From Sphingopyxis panaciterrulae (GTDB taxonomy: Bacteria; Pseudomonadota; Alphaproteobacteria; Sphingomonadales; Sphingomonadaceae), in assembly GCF_014199295.1 (NCBI RefSeq), contig NZ_JACIJH010000012.1:1-64000 (forward strand): a stretch of 64,000 nt of DNA. Direction: 5' to 3'. The stretch's first letter is position 1. Each line of letters starts with the position of its first letter. The notes below the pieces were generated by a model that ran no database searches, was not told where the DNA came from, and worked only from the letters and a program-made list of their open reading frames with translations. This document shows positions 26,159 through 35,561 of this stretch, in pieces. Position numbers and translations under genes: made by a program.

Positions 26159-29100
26159 CGAGCAGCGCCTCCGCGCGCGCCGCGTGGGATTCCATGTCCA
26201 TCGCGCGGAACAGCGCGAGGGCGTCTTCCGCGTGGGCGGCCGCCCGCTCCGTTTCACCACGTGCCGCCGCGATCCCGGCTTCGCACAGCAGGGTTGCGGC
26301 GCGCGCGCGGGGTGACTGACGCCGCTCCGCCGAGCGATGGGCGATGGCGAGATAATGGGCGGCGCCCGGTCGCCCCGGCGTACTCGGCGCGAGGCGGGCG
26401 AGCGCACGTGCGGCCGATCCCTCGCCGAAGCCGTCGCCGACGCGCGCCCGTGCAAAGGCGCGCGCCGCCAGCGCCCGCGCCCGCGCGACGTCGCCCAGCG
26501 CCGCCATCGCTTCCGCCGCCCAGCCGAAGAAGAGCGAGATGCGATGGCCGTGCGACGCCGCCTCGAGCCAGCGGGCCGCGTCGACGAGGCGCTCGGCCGC
26601 TTCGCGGCTGCCGCTTTGGCAAAATTCGGCATAGCCGGCGAGCGCCTGCGCGATCATCACATTGATCCGCGAATGATTTTTCAGCCCCAGTTCTTCCGCC
26701 GCGCGCGCGAAGTCGATTGCGCCGGCATAGTCGCCGAGCCAGATGCACGCGCCTGACCGCTTGGTCAGCAGCGAGCACATCACCGCGGGGCGCTCGCCGC
26801 CGATCACGTCGACGACATGGGCGAAATCCCGCTCGGCGCGCGCGAACTCGCCGCGCTCGGCGTAAATCTGCGCGCGGTCGGCGACGGCGTAAACATAGGC
26901 GGCGACGCTGTGCGGCCCGCGCTGGCCCTGCATCGCGGCGATCGCTTCGTTCAGCAGCGCCTCAGCGCGGTCGCAGCGGCCGGCGTCGAACCAGCCCTGG
27001 CCGAGGGCGGCGACGATCTGCGTCGCCAGCCCCTGCCGGCGCAGGCGCCGCGCGATCGGCAGCGCCTGGTCGAGCAGCGCGATCGAGGCCCGCGCCTCGC
27101 CGAGCCCGTAATGGATCGAGCCGAGCCAGTAGAGCGCCAGGGCGACCGCGGCGTCGTCGCGGTCCTCGCGCGCCATCGCGACCATTTCCTGCAGCGGGGG
27201 AATCTGGTCGCGCGAGGGATCGACGACGCAGGCCCGGCCATAGCTGGAGATAAGCTCGGCGAGCGGCACCGGCGACTGGGCCGAGGTCGCGAGCGCCTTG
27301 TAGGCGGTGAAGGCGCGCAGATATTGAGTCTGCGCGCGGTCGAGCGCGGAAGCCGCCATCGCGCGCTGCCCCGCCGCCATCGCATAGCCGAGCCCGCCCT
27401 GCACGTCGCCGCTGGCGGCGCAGTGATAGGCGAGCAGTTCGAGGTCGCCGAAGCCCTCGTTGGTCGTGCCGCCAGCCGCCAGCCATTCGGCGATCCGGGC
27501 GTGAAGCGCGCGGCGGCGTTCGAGCCCGACGATGCGATAGACGGCGTCGCGGGTCAGGCTGTGCTTGAAGCGCCATGTCGCGGCATCGTCGCCGGGGTAG
27601 ATGAAGTCGGCCTCGCTCAGCGCCCGCAGCACCGCCTCATCGAGCGGCGCATCGCTGACGGCCTCGAACAATCGTATCGGCACGACGGGCCCGATCACCG
27701 ACGCGACGACGACCCGTTCGGCGAGCGCGGGGGGCAGGGCGGCGAAGCGCGCCTGGATCAGCGCTTCGAGCCAGGACGGACCGTCGGCCTCTCCCCGTGC
27801 GGCGCCGGGAACGCTTGCCGAATGGCACAGCTCCTCGACGAACAGTGGGCAGCCGCCGGCGCGCGCGACGATCCGGTCGACGAGGAAGGGCGGTGGCGCG
27901 GGGGCGTCGCGGGCCGCGAAGATCGAGCCGATCGCGTGCCGCACCTCATCCTCGTCCAGCGGTGGCAGGCGGATGATCTGGGCACCCGATAGCGTGTCGA
28001 GCCGCCGGTCGTCGCGCGCGGCCAGTGTCAGGAAAAGCGGCCGACGCACGTCGCGCAACAGACCCTCGAGCAGGCCCGCGCTGGCGTCGTCGGTCCATTG
28101 CCAATCGTCGATGCACAGCCCGATCGGGCCCTCATCGCGGTCGACCAGCGCGACGATCGCCGCGGCGAGGTCGGCGAAGGGAACTGGCGGCGCATCCGGT
28201 CCGGCCGCACCGAACCAGCGTGTCAGCGTCGCTCCATGCCCCGGCACCAGCCGTTCGAGGGCATCGGCGAGGGTCGCGCCGCCGGCGGCCGGGTCGACAT
28301 GGTGATCGTGCAGCAGGATCGAGCGGACGATCTGGTGGAAGGGCTGGAGCGCGCTTCCCCCCAGATAGGTTTCGCAATAGCCGCGATGCACCGGCGTCCC
28401 GTGCTGCATGAGCCGCGCAGTCAGCTCGTCGACCAGTCGTGTCTTGCCCATGCCCGACGGCGCGAGCAGTGCGCAGAGCCTTGGCGTGCCGGGTTCCAGC
28501 GCGTCATGCGCGTCGAGCAGCCGGGCGAGTTCCTCCTCACGCCCGGCGAGCGGGGCGATGGCGCGCCGCGACCAGGCTTCGCGCCGGCTCGGCGCGGCGG
28601 CGCGCCCGGTGATGCTGTGGACGCCGAACGGCCGCCGCGCGCCGCGCGGGGTGACGAGCCGGCGCGGCGAGGCGTCGAAGAAGCCGAGGTCGAGCCCCAG
28701 CGCCGTCTCGCTCGCGACGATCTCGTCGGGCGCGGCGAGGTCGCACAGGTGCGCGGCGATGTTGGTCGCGTCGCCCAATATCTCGTAGCGACCGCGCACC
28801 AGGTCGCCCGCGCTGACCAGTACCACGCCCGAATGGATGCCGCTGTGCAGGCGGACGCGGCAGCCGGTCCCGGCGACCGTCGCGTCGAGCTCGGCGGCGG
28901 CGCGGTGCAGATCGAGCGCGGTCTCGACAGCGCGGCGCCCGCCATCCTCGATCGGAAGCGGAAAACCGAAGATGCAGATGACGCCGTCGCCGTCGATGCG
29001 GATGATCTCGCCGCCGTGGCGTGCGACGATCTCCGCCGTCCGCTCGCGCAGTCGTTCGAGCAGCGCGCTGAAGATTTCGGGCTCCATCGCCGCCGCGAGC

Positions 29101-29195
29101 CCGGTCGAATCGCTGAGGTCGGAAAAGAGCAGGGTCAGATAGTGGCGCGCCGGCCGCGGCGCGACCGGCGATGGTGTCGCAGCGCCGCGCATCAT
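26145..29195 (-). CDS. Class III nucleotide cyclase with AAA ATPase and TPR-like region
   Basis: A 1016-residue protein. The N-terminal cyclase catalytic domain (about 15-190) carries the two metal Asp (Asp26 in FSDLSDST, Asp70 in RIDGDGV) and GDATNIAAHL. An AAA_16-type ATPase follows (about 225-600) with the Walker A motif LLAPSGMGKTRL and CIDDWQW as Walker B. The remainder is alpha-helical and TPR-like (about 620-1016). This is a signalling architecture common in soil bacteria; the product is probably cAMP. Its start overlaps the stop of a Crp-family gene. Its end overlaps the convergent fusion gene by 14 bp. No membrane segment is seen. Confidence 0.88.
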   Translation of the reverse strand: MMRGAATPSPVAPRPARHYLTLLFSDLSDSTGLAAAMEPEIFSALLERLRERTAEIVARHGGEIIRIDGDGVICIFGFPLPIEDGGRRAVETALDLHRAAAELDATVAGTGCRVRLHSGIHSGVVLVSAGDLVRGRYEILGDATNIAAHLCDLAAPDEIVASETALGLDLGFFDASPRRLVTPRGARRPFGVHSITGRAAAPSRREAWSRRAIAPLAGREEELARLLDAHDALEPGTPRLCALLAPSGMGKTRLVDELTARLMQHGTPVHRGYCETYLGGSALQPFHQIVRSILLHDHHVDPAAGGATLADALERLVPGHGATLTRWFGAAGPDAPPVPFADLAAAIVALVDRDEGPIGLCIDDWQWTDDASAGLLEGLLRDVRRPLFLTLAARDDRRLDTLSGAQIIRLPPLDEDEVRHAIGSIFAARDAPAPPPFLVDRIVARAGGCPLFVEELCHSASVPGAARGEADGPSWLEALIQARFAALPPALAERVVVASVIGPVVPIRLFEAVSDAPLDEAVLRALSEADFIYPGDDAATWRFKHSLTRDAVYRIVGLERRRALHARIAEWLAAGGTTNEGFGDLELLAYHCAASGDVQGGLGYAMAAGQRAMAASALDRAQTQYLRAFTAYKALATSAQSPVPLAELISSYGRACVVDPSRDQIPPLQEMVAMAREDRDDAAVALALYWLGSIHYGLGEARASIALLDQALPIARRLRRQGLATQIVAALGQGWFDAGRCDRAEALLNEAIAAMQGQRGPHSVAAYVYAVADRAQIYAERGEFARAERDFAHVVDVIGGERPAVMCSLLTKRSGACIWLGDYAGAIDFARAAEELGLKNHSRINVMIAQALAGYAEFCQSGSREAAERLVDAARWLEAASHGHRISLFFGWAAEAMAALGDVARARALAARAFARARVGDGFGEGSAARALARLAPSTPGRPGAAHYLAIAHRSAERRQSPRARAATLLCEAGIAAARGETERAAAHAEDALALFRAMDMESHAARAEALLATSR

Positions 29196-29887
29196 TGCGC
29201 GTGCCGGCGCAGCGCCGCGCGCAGCCGTTCGAGCGAGCGGATTTCGAGCGTGCGGCCCTGTTGCCCGACGATCCCTTCCTGATGGAGCAGTCGCAGTTCG
29301 CGCGTCACCGCTTCGCGGTGCGTGCCGATCCGCGCCGCGAGTTCCATATGGGTGGGCAGCGGTGCGATCACGCAGCGATCGCCGTCGACAGGCCGTTCGA
29401 GCGCGAGGCGCAGAAGCTCGCTCTGCAGCCGCGCGCTGACCGGCAGCGTCGCGAGGTCGCGCGCCTTTTCGGTGAGGTTGCGCACCCGCGCGGCAAGCTG
29501 CACCGCCATCCAATAGCCCGCGCCGGGCTCTTCCTGCATGAACGCCCGGAATCCGGCGCCGGAGAGCATGCCGAGGCTGCTGTCCTCGACCGCGGTGACG
29601 CTGGCCGAGCGCGGCATGGCGCTGATCGCCGACATTTCGCCGACCAGCCGCCCCGGCCCCATGTCGCGCAAGATCGTCTCGCGCCCGTTCGCCGCGAACA
29701 TGGAAATCTGAAGCCGGCCGCCGACGATCAGATAGACGTCGTCGGCCGTGCTTCCTTCGGCGATCAGCAACTGGCCCTTGCGTGCGCGAACGGTCGCGGC
29801 GCGCGCAAGGAAGGCGGCGGCAAGCGTCTCCGGCAATATTTCTTCGCGGTCGATCCCCCCGACCAGCACATCCGGCTCCGCACCCAT
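29192..29887 (-). CDS. Crp/Fnr-family transcriptional regulator
   Basis: A 231-residue regulator with a cyclic-nucleotide-binding fold (about 20-135; GSTADDVYLIVGGRLQI, GPGRLVGEMSAI, PRSASVTA) and a C-terminal helix-turn-helix (about 160-220; MELAARIGTHREAVTREL). The phosphate-binding segment reads RLVGEMSAISAMPRSASV, close to cAMP-binding Crp proteins. ATG at 29887 follows aaagggg. It overlaps the cyclase gene (ATGA), so a cyclic-nucleotide maker and a possible receiver are co-expressed. Confidence 0.88.
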   Translation of the reverse strand: MGAEPDVLVGGIDREEILPETLAAAFLARAATVRARKGQLLIAEGSTADDVYLIVGGRLQISMFAANGRETILRDMGPGRLVGEMSAISAMPRSASVTAVEDSSLGMLSGAGFRAFMQEEPGAGYWMAVQLAARVRNLTEKARDLATLPVSARLQSELLRLALERPVDGDRCVIAPLPTHMELAARIGTHREAVTRELRLLHQEGIVGQQGRTLEIRSLERLRAALRRHAQ

Positions 29888-29958
29888 CCCGCGACCCCTT
29901 TGCCGCCCCGAACCATGCCCAATTGTGCGGATAGGCACAAGGCGGATGTCATCGGGCG

Positions 29959-31554
29959 TCAGTTGCGCCCGCTCGTCAGCCCGCGCGCGATCACCTGTGC
30001 CTGAATCTCCGCCGCACCCTCGAAGATGTTGAGGATGCGCGCGTCGCACAGGATGCGGCTGATTTCATATTCGAGCGCATAGCCGTTGCCGCCGTGGATC
30101 TGCAGCGCGGCGTCGGCATTCGACCAGGCGGCGCGCGCGGCGAGCAGCTTGGCCATGCCTGCCTCGATATCGCAGCGCTTGCCGCTGTCCTTGGCGCGGG
30201 CTGCGGCATAGCTCAGTTCGCGCGCGGTGACGAAATCGACGAGGCTCATCGCCAGCTTGTCGGCGACGCGCGGGAAATGGACGATCGCCTTGCCGAACTG
30301 CCTGCGGTTCATCGCATAGTCCAGCCCGAGTTCGAGCGCGCGGCGCGCGACACCCACGGCGCGCGCGGCGGTCTGGATGCGGGCGCCCTCGAAGGTGCGC
30401 ATGAGCTGCTTGAAGCCTTGCCCCTCCTCGCCGCCGAGCAGCGCGTCGACGGGTGCGGTCATCGCGTCGAACTGCAACGCATATTCGCGCATTCCGCGAT
30501 AGCCGAGCACCTCGATCTCGCTGCCGGTCATGCCGTCGGCGGGGAAGGGCTTGGCCTCCGTGCCGCGCGGCTTGGGGACGAGCAGCATCGACAGGCCCGC
30601 ATAGCCCGTGGCGTCGGGGACGGTGCGGGCGAGCAGCGTCATCAGGTCGGAGCGGCTGGCGTGGGTGATCCAGGTCTTTGCGCCGTCGATGACCCAATGA
30701 TCGCCTTCGCGCCGGGCGCGGGTCTGGAGCGACCCGAGGTCGGAGCCGACATCGGGTTCGGTGAACACCGCGGTCGGCAATATTGCGCCGCTGGCGATCT
30801 TCGGCAGCCATTCGGCCTTTTGCGTATCGGTGCCGCCCATCGCGATCAGCTCGCCCGCGATCTCCGACCGCGTGCCGAGCGAGCCCGCGCCGATCCAGCC
30901 GCGTGACAGCTCCTCGGTGACGATGCACATCACCAGCTTGCCGAGGCCGAGGCCGCCAAACGCCTCTGGAATGCAAACGCCAAAGGTGCCGAGTTCAGCC
31001 ATCGCCTGAACCGTGGCGTCGGGGATCAGGTCGTTCGCGAGATGCCAGCCGTGCGCATGCGGGAGGATCGCGGCGTCGGTGAAGCGGCGATATTGCTCGC
31101 GAATTGCGTCGAGGTCGGGGTCGTGCAGCGTCTCGCTCGGCCAACGGCCTTCGGCGAGCGCGGCGGCGACTTCTGCGCGGGTCGCGGCATGGTCGGCGTC
31201 GAGCAGGCCGGCGCAGGCGGCGGCGAGGGTTCGCGCCGCGGCGCCGAGGCCGAGGTCGGCGGGCCGGAATATCTCGTTCTGCCCCATCGGCAGGCCGCCG
31301 ACGAGCTGACCGATGCCTTCGGCGAAGGCGAGGGTTGCGATCCTGGCGTCGAGTGGATTCGAGTCCTGGCCGGACTCAAACCACGCGAGCGTCGCTTCCA
31401 GCGCGGCGACGGTCGTTGCGATCCATGCGAAACCGTGCGCTGCGCGCTGCTCGGCGTCGATGGCGCGCGTCGCCAGACGTTCGGCTAGCGCCGTGCGGGC
31501 GGCGGCGCGATAGGTCTGGGCGGCGGTGAGAGTGCTGTTCAGATCGGCGCACAT
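29959..31554 (-). CDS. Acyl-CoA dehydrogenase
   Basis: A 531-residue acyl-CoA dehydrogenase, longer than usual because of an N-terminal helical extension of about 140 residues. The core shows GTFGVCIPEAFGGLGLGK, TAVFTEPDVGSDLGSLQTRAR, WVIDGAKTWITHASRSDLM, RVGVARRALELGLDYAMNRRQFG-type helices and ILNIFEGAAEIQAQVIARGL with the catalytic-base region FEGA. The extended form is seen in medium/long-chain or (R)-benzylsuccinyl-type paralogues; the substrate is unknown. ATG at 31554 is preferred, though a GTG two codons upstream has the better ribosome site. Confidence 0.88.
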   Translation of the reverse strand: MCADLNSTLTAAQTYRAAARTALAERLATRAIDAEQRAAHGFAWIATTVAALEATLAWFESGQDSNPLDARIATLAFAEGIGQLVGGLPMGQNEIFRPADLGLGAAARTLAAACAGLLDADHAATRAEVAAALAEGRWPSETLHDPDLDAIREQYRRFTDAAILPHAHGWHLANDLIPDATVQAMAELGTFGVCIPEAFGGLGLGKLVMCIVTEELSRGWIGAGSLGTRSEIAGELIAMGGTDTQKAEWLPKIASGAILPTAVFTEPDVGSDLGSLQTRARREGDHWVIDGAKTWITHASRSDLMTLLARTVPDATGYAGLSMLLVPKPRGTEAKPFPADGMTGSEIEVLGYRGMREYALQFDAMTAPVDALLGGEEGQGFKQLMRTFEGARIQTAARAVGVARRALELGLDYAMNRRQFGKAIVHFPRVADKLAMSLVDFVTARELSYAAARAKDSGKRCDIEAGMAKLLAARAAWSNADAALQIHGGNGYALEYEISRILCDARILNIFEGAAEIQAQVIARGLTSGRN

Positions 31555-31579
31555 CGTCACAGCCTGCCCTCTTTTTCAT

Positions 31580-31655
31580 CGTCACCCCGGACTTGATCCG
31601 GGGTCCCGCTTGTCACCGACGCGGAGCGGGACCCCGGATCAAGTCCGGGGTGACG
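31580..31655. repeat. Palindromic repeat, family A, copy 1
   Basis: About 31-bp near-perfect arms beginning cgtcaccccggacttgatcc, with a variable loop. The same arms occur at 32965-33040, 57521-57597 and 61524-61600. Confidence 0.85.
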
Positions 31656-31713
31656 ATAAAGGGAAGATGTTTGTTTCATACCAACCGCCTGTCGCCCGTC
31701 GATCCGAGCTCCC

Positions 31714-32928
31714 TCAAACCGCGCGCTCGAAGATCGCGGCAATGCCCTGGCCGCCGCCGATGCACATGGTTTCAAGGCCGTACCGGCCGTTCCTGCGAAC
31801 CAGTTCACGTGTCAGGTTGGCGAGGATGCGCCCGCCGGTCGCGCCGATCGGGTGGCCGAGCGAGATGCCTGAGCCGTTGACGTTCAGAATCGCGTTACGG
31901 CTGTCGTCGTCGGACCAGCCCCAGCCCTTGAGCACCGCGAGCACCTGCGGCGCGAAGGCCTCGTTGAGTTCGACGAGGTCGATGTCGCCCCAGCCGAGCC
32001 CGCTGCGCGCGAACAGCCGTTCGACCGCGGGCACCGGGCCGATGCCCATGCGGCTCGGGTCGCAGCCCGCCGCTGCCCAGCTATGGAACCAAGCGATGGG
32101 TTCGAGGCCGAGTTCGTCCAGCTTGTCCTCGGCGACCACCAGGCACGCCGCGGCGGCGTCGTTCTGCTGGCTCGCATTGCCCGCGGTGACGACGCCGCCT
32201 TCGAGCGGGCGCAGCTTGCCCAGCGTTTCCATGCTCGCGTCGGCGCGATAGCCTTCGTCGTGCGCGAAGACGATCGGATCGCCCTTCTTTTGCGGCACGC
32301 TGACCGGCACGAGTTCGTCGTCGAACAGCCCCTTGTCCCACGCCGCCGCGGCGCGCTGGTGGCTGCGCACGGCATAGGCGTCGGCCTGCTCGCGGGTGAT
32401 GTCATAGTCCTTCGCCAGATTCTCGGCGGTTTCGATCATGCCGGTGATGACGCCGAAGCGCTCGACCGGCTGCGACATCACGCGGCCGCGGGTCAGCCGG
32501 TCGTGCAGCGTCAAATTGCCGGCGCGCACGCCCTTGCGAAGCTGGGTCGTGTAATGCTCGACGTTCGACATCGATTCGACGCCGCCCGCGACGACGATAT
32601 CGGACATGCCCGTCTGGACCATCATCGCGGCGTTGACGACCGCCTGCAGTCCCGAGCCGCAGCGGCGATCGAGCTGATAGCCCGGCACCTCGAGCGGCAG
32701 ACCCGCGGCGAGCCACGACCAGTGCCCGATGCTCGGCGCTTCGCCATTGCCATAGCCTTGCGAGAAGACGACGTCGTCGACGCGTGCCGGATCGATCTTC
32801 GTGCGCTCGATCAGCGCCTTCAGGATGACGGCGCCGAGTTCGCCGGCGCCCATCGACGACAGGCTGCCGCCGAACTTGCCGACGGGGGTGCGGATCGGGG
32901 CGACGATGGCGGCGCGGCGCAGGGTCAT
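31714..32928 (-). CDS. Acetyl-CoA C-acyltransferase (thiolase)
   Basis: A 404-residue thiolase that cleaves 3-ketoacyl-CoA with CoA in the last step of beta-oxidation, or runs the reverse condensation. The acyl-carrying Cys is Cys90 in LDRRCGSGLQAV. NEAFAPQ, the GHPIGATGGR His motif and the second catalytic Cys in CIGGGQG are all present. The ATG at 32928 begins the standard MTLRRAAIVAPIRTPVGKFGG start. Minus-strand neighbours are an acyl-CoA dehydrogenase downstream and a CaiB-type CoA transferase upstream. Confidence 0.94.
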   Translation of the reverse strand: MTLRRAAIVAPIRTPVGKFGGSLSSMGAGELGAVILKALIERTKIDPARVDDVVFSQGYGNGEAPSIGHWSWLAAGLPLEVPGYQLDRRCGSGLQAVVNAAMMVQTGMSDIVVAGGVESMSNVEHYTTQLRKGVRAGNLTLHDRLTRGRVMSQPVERFGVITGMIETAENLAKDYDITREQADAYAVRSHQRAAAAWDKGLFDDELVPVSVPQKKGDPIVFAHDEGYRADASMETLGKLRPLEGGVVTAGNASQQNDAAAACLVVAEDKLDELGLEPIAWFHSWAAAGCDPSRMGIGPVPAVERLFARSGLGWGDIDLVELNEAFAPQVLAVLKGWGWSDDDSRNAILNVNGSGISLGHPIGATGGRILANLTRELVRRNGRYGLETMCIGGGQGIAAIFERAV

Positions 32929-32964
32929 TTCGGGTCTCCGGTTACTATCGGTAATGGGCTGAAT

Positions 32965-33040
32965 CGTCACCCCGGACTTGATCCGGGGTCCCGCTCGGCA
33001 ACGGTGAAAAGCGGGACCCCGGATCAAGTCCGGGGTGACG
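32965..33040. repeat. Palindromic repeat, family A, copy 2
   Basis: Same 31-bp arms as copy 1 around a different loop (cggcaacggtgaaa). It lies between the thiolase start and the CoA-transferase end. Confidence 0.85.
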
Positions 33041-33056
33041 GGAAGAGGAGGGCATC

Positions 33057-34253
33057 TTATCCAACACCGACGATGCCCGCGTCGATCAGGCGGGCGATCT
33101 CGCCCGAGGACAGCGAAAGGCGTTCCGCCAGAACCTCTTCCGAATGCTGGCCGTTGCGCGGAGCGGGGCGGGGCGGTTGACGGTCCATCTGGGGCACTGT
33201 CGCAAAGGCGCCGGCGGCGGGATAGGCAAAGCCGCTGGGGTTGTCGGCGGCGCCGAAAATCGGGTTGTTCGCGACCAGCGCCGGGTCGTTCGCGGCGTCG
33301 AGCATCGTGCGATAGGGCGAATGGACGATCCCGCCCGCGTCGAAGGCGGTGGCAAGATCGGCGTGATCGCGGCTCGCGATGGCGCGCTCGAACAGCGGAT
33401 AGAGCGCGTCGCGGTGGGTGAAACGCAGTCCGTCGTCCTTTGCGAAGGACACGTCGCGCGCCGCCTCGACCGCCGCGACCGCTTCGCCGAGGTTCAGCGC
33501 GGCGATCAGGTTCGCCCATTGGCGTGGGGTGACGACGACGATCATCGTGCGCTGGCCGTCGCGGGTCGTGAAATCGCGGCCGAACAGGCCATAGACGGCG
33601 TTGCCGAGCCGCGGGCGGTTCTCGCCGGTATAGAGCATTTCGGCGATGCCGCCCATGTTGGCGACCGAGCCGATCGCGATGTCGGAGAGGGGCAGGCGGA
33701 TCTCGCCACCTTCGCCGGTCGCGCCGCGTCGCTGGATCGCTGCGAGAAGCGCAAAGGCCGCATAGGCGCCGGTCAGCAAATCCCAGGCGGGGAGAACGTG
33801 ATTGACCGGCTCTGGCCCCGCGCCGGTGAGCATCGGAAAGCCGACGCTGTTGTTCACCGTATAGTCGAGCGCGGGCGTGCCGTCGGCCCAGCCCATCACG
33901 CGCACGGTGATGAGGTCGGGGCGGTCCTCGGCGAGCGTGTCATGGGCCAAAAAGCCGCCGGCGGGGAAATTGGTGACGAACTGGCCCGTCGCGCGGACCA
34001 GCGCCTGAAGCAATTCGCGTCCTTCGGGCCGGGTAAGGTCGAGGGCGAGCGATTTCTTCGCGCGGTTGAGATTTTCCCAATAAAGCGAATTATTCTCAGC
34101 CGTTACCGGCCAGCGCCGGAAATCGGGGCCGCCGCCAATCTGGTCGACGCGGATCACCTCGGCCCCGAACTGTGCGAGATAAAGCCCGGCGGTGGGGGAG
34201 GCGACGAAGGATGACGCTTCGATGACCGGGAGGTTGGTGAGGAGGTTATACAT
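33057..34253 (-). CDS. Class III CoA-transferase / racemase family protein (CaiB/BaiF)
   Basis: A 398-residue protein of the CaiB/Frc/alpha-methylacyl-CoA racemase family. Motifs are PVIEASSFVASPTAGLYLAQ, FGAEVIRVDQIGGGPDFR, NLNRAKKSLALDL and VNHVLPAWDLLTGAYAA, where the aspartate in AWD fits the catalytic position. The enzyme moves CoA between carboxylic acids or racemises a 2-methylacyl-CoA; the two cannot be separated by eye. Its context among beta-oxidation genes suggests activation or epimerisation of a branched or steroid-like acid. Confidence 0.88.
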   Translation of the reverse strand: MYNLLTNLPVIEASSFVASPTAGLYLAQFGAEVIRVDQIGGGPDFRRWPVTAENNSLYWENLNRAKKSLALDLTRPEGRELLQALVRATGQFVTNFPAGGFLAHDTLAEDRPDLITVRVMGWADGTPALDYTVNNSVGFPMLTGAGPEPVNHVLPAWDLLTGAYAAFALLAAIQRRGATGEGGEIRLPLSDIAIGSVANMGGIAEMLYTGENRPRLGNAVYGLFGRDFTTRDGQRTMIVVVTPRQWANLIAALNLGEAVAAVEAARDVSFAKDDGLRFTHRDALYPLFERAIASRDHADLATAFDAGGIVHSPYRTMLDAANDPALVANNPIFGAADNPSGFAYPAAGAFATVPQMDRQPPRPAPRNGQHSEEVLAERLSLSSGEIARLIDAGIVGVG

Positions 34254-34266
34254 GGGCAGCCTTCTT

Positions 34267-34376
34267 GAGCCCCTCCCCTTCAGGGGAGGGGTTGGGGTGG
34301 GGGCTCGAAGCCTTGCGCAAGACCGATGGACCCCACCCCCGACCCCTCCCCTGAAGGGGAGGGGCTTTAAAGGCGT
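34267..34376. repeat. GC-rich palindromic repeat (ggggagggg type)
   Basis: Nested inverted repeats gagcccctccccttcagggg / cccctgaaggggaggggctt separated by about 60 bp, filling the gap between the CoA-transferase start and the dehydrogenase stop. Confidence 0.6.
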
Positions 34377-34381
34377 TTTCC

Positions 34382-35551
34382 TCAGCCACCCGTGTTAAAT
34401 TCGCGCAGCATATGCTTGGCGATCTGGAGCTGGAGGATCTGCGTCGTGCCCTCGTAGATGCGATAGATGCGGGCATCGCGGAAGAAGCGTTCGGCGTCAT
34501 ATTCGGCGAGATAGCCGGCGCCGCCAAAGACCTGAACGCAGGCATCGACGACGCGGCCGCACATTTCGGACGCGAACACCTTGAACGCCGCGGCCTTGCG
34601 CAGGACATTCTCGCCCGCGTCGGCGCGGCGGGTGACGTCCTCCATCATGCATTCGGCGGCATAGATGTCGATCTCGCTTTGTGCGAGCATCTGCTGGATG
34701 AGCTGGAAGTTCGCGATCGGCTCGCCGAAGGCCTTGCGCTCGGTCGCATAGCGCACCGCGCTGTCGAGCGCGCGGCGGGCGTAGGCGGTGGCGGCGGCCC
34801 CGACCGACATGCGGCCGTTGTCGAGGCTCATCATCGCATAGACGAAACCCTTGCCGAGTTCGCCGCCGAGCAAGGCCTCGCCGCCGACGCGCACCTCGTC
34901 CATCACGATATCGGCGATATGGCTGCCCGACTGGCCCATCTTCTTGTCCGACTTGCCGATCGACACGCCGGGCGCGTCCATCGGCACGATGAACGCCGAG
35001 ACATGGGCGTTCTTCGGCAGATTCTCCTTCGAGGTGCGCGCCATGATGAGGCCGACCTTCGCGAAGGGCGAATTGGTGATGTAGCGCTTGGTGCCGGTCA
35101 GCACCCAGCCGTTGTCGGTCTGGGTCGCGGTCGTCTGCAGCCCCGCCGAGTCCGATCCCGACCCCGGCTCGGTCAGGCCGAAGCAGGCGATTTCGCCCGA
35201 AGCGACGCGCGGCAGCCACTCGGCCTTCTGCGCCTCGGTCCCGCCATTCTTGAGCGCCGAGGCGAACATGCCGATGTTGATCGAGATGATCGAACGGAAG
35301 GCCGGCATGGCATAGCTGATCGTGTGGATCGTCTTGACATATTGGCTGACGTTCATTCCCGCGCCGCCGAACTCTTCGGGAATGGTCAGGCCGAAGAGGC
35401 CCATATCGCGCATCTCGGCCAGGATGTCGTCGGGGATGCGGTCGGTCTCGACGATCTCCTTCTCGGCGGGGAGAAGGCGCTCGCGGACATAGCGCTGAAG
35501 CTGTTCGATGAACTGCGCGAAGACGTCGGCGTCCATGCCGGGGTTGCTCAT
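34382..35551 (-). CDS. Acyl-CoA dehydrogenase
   Basis: A 389-residue canonical acyl-CoA dehydrogenase. Motifs are MGLFGLTIPEEFGGAGM, CFGLTEPGSGSDSAGLQTTA, GWVLTGTKRYITNSPFA, RKAFGEPIANFQLIQQMLA and the terminal ARIYRIYEGTTQILQLQIAKH with the catalytic-base-region YEGT. ATG at 35551 gives the family's usual N-terminus. The next upstream gene on the same strand, an SDR, ends inside the longer open frame 11 bp away, so they are probably co-transcribed. Confidence 0.93.
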   Translation of the reverse strand: MSNPGMDADVFAQFIEQLQRYVRERLLPAEKEIVETDRIPDDILAEMRDMGLFGLTIPEEFGGAGMNVSQYVKTIHTISYAMPAFRSIISINIGMFASALKNGGTEAQKAEWLPRVASGEIACFGLTEPGSGSDSAGLQTTATQTDNGWVLTGTKRYITNSPFAKVGLIMARTSKENLPKNAHVSAFIVPMDAPGVSIGKSDKKMGQSGSHIADIVMDEVRVGGEALLGGELGKGFVYAMMSLDNGRMSVGAAATAYARRALDSAVRYATERKAFGEPIANFQLIQQMLAQSEIDIYAAECMMEDVTRRADAGENVLRKAAAFKVFASEMCGRVVDACVQVFGGAGYLAEYDAERFFRDARIYRIYEGTTQILQLQIAKHMLREFNTGG

Positions 35552-35561
35552 GGGCTGTTCC

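Noticed and set aside
31580..33040. CRISPR array from the repeated gtcaccccggac arms
   Set aside because: The repeats are isolated inverted pairs over 1 kb apart, not direct repeats with regular spacers, and no cas gene is present.
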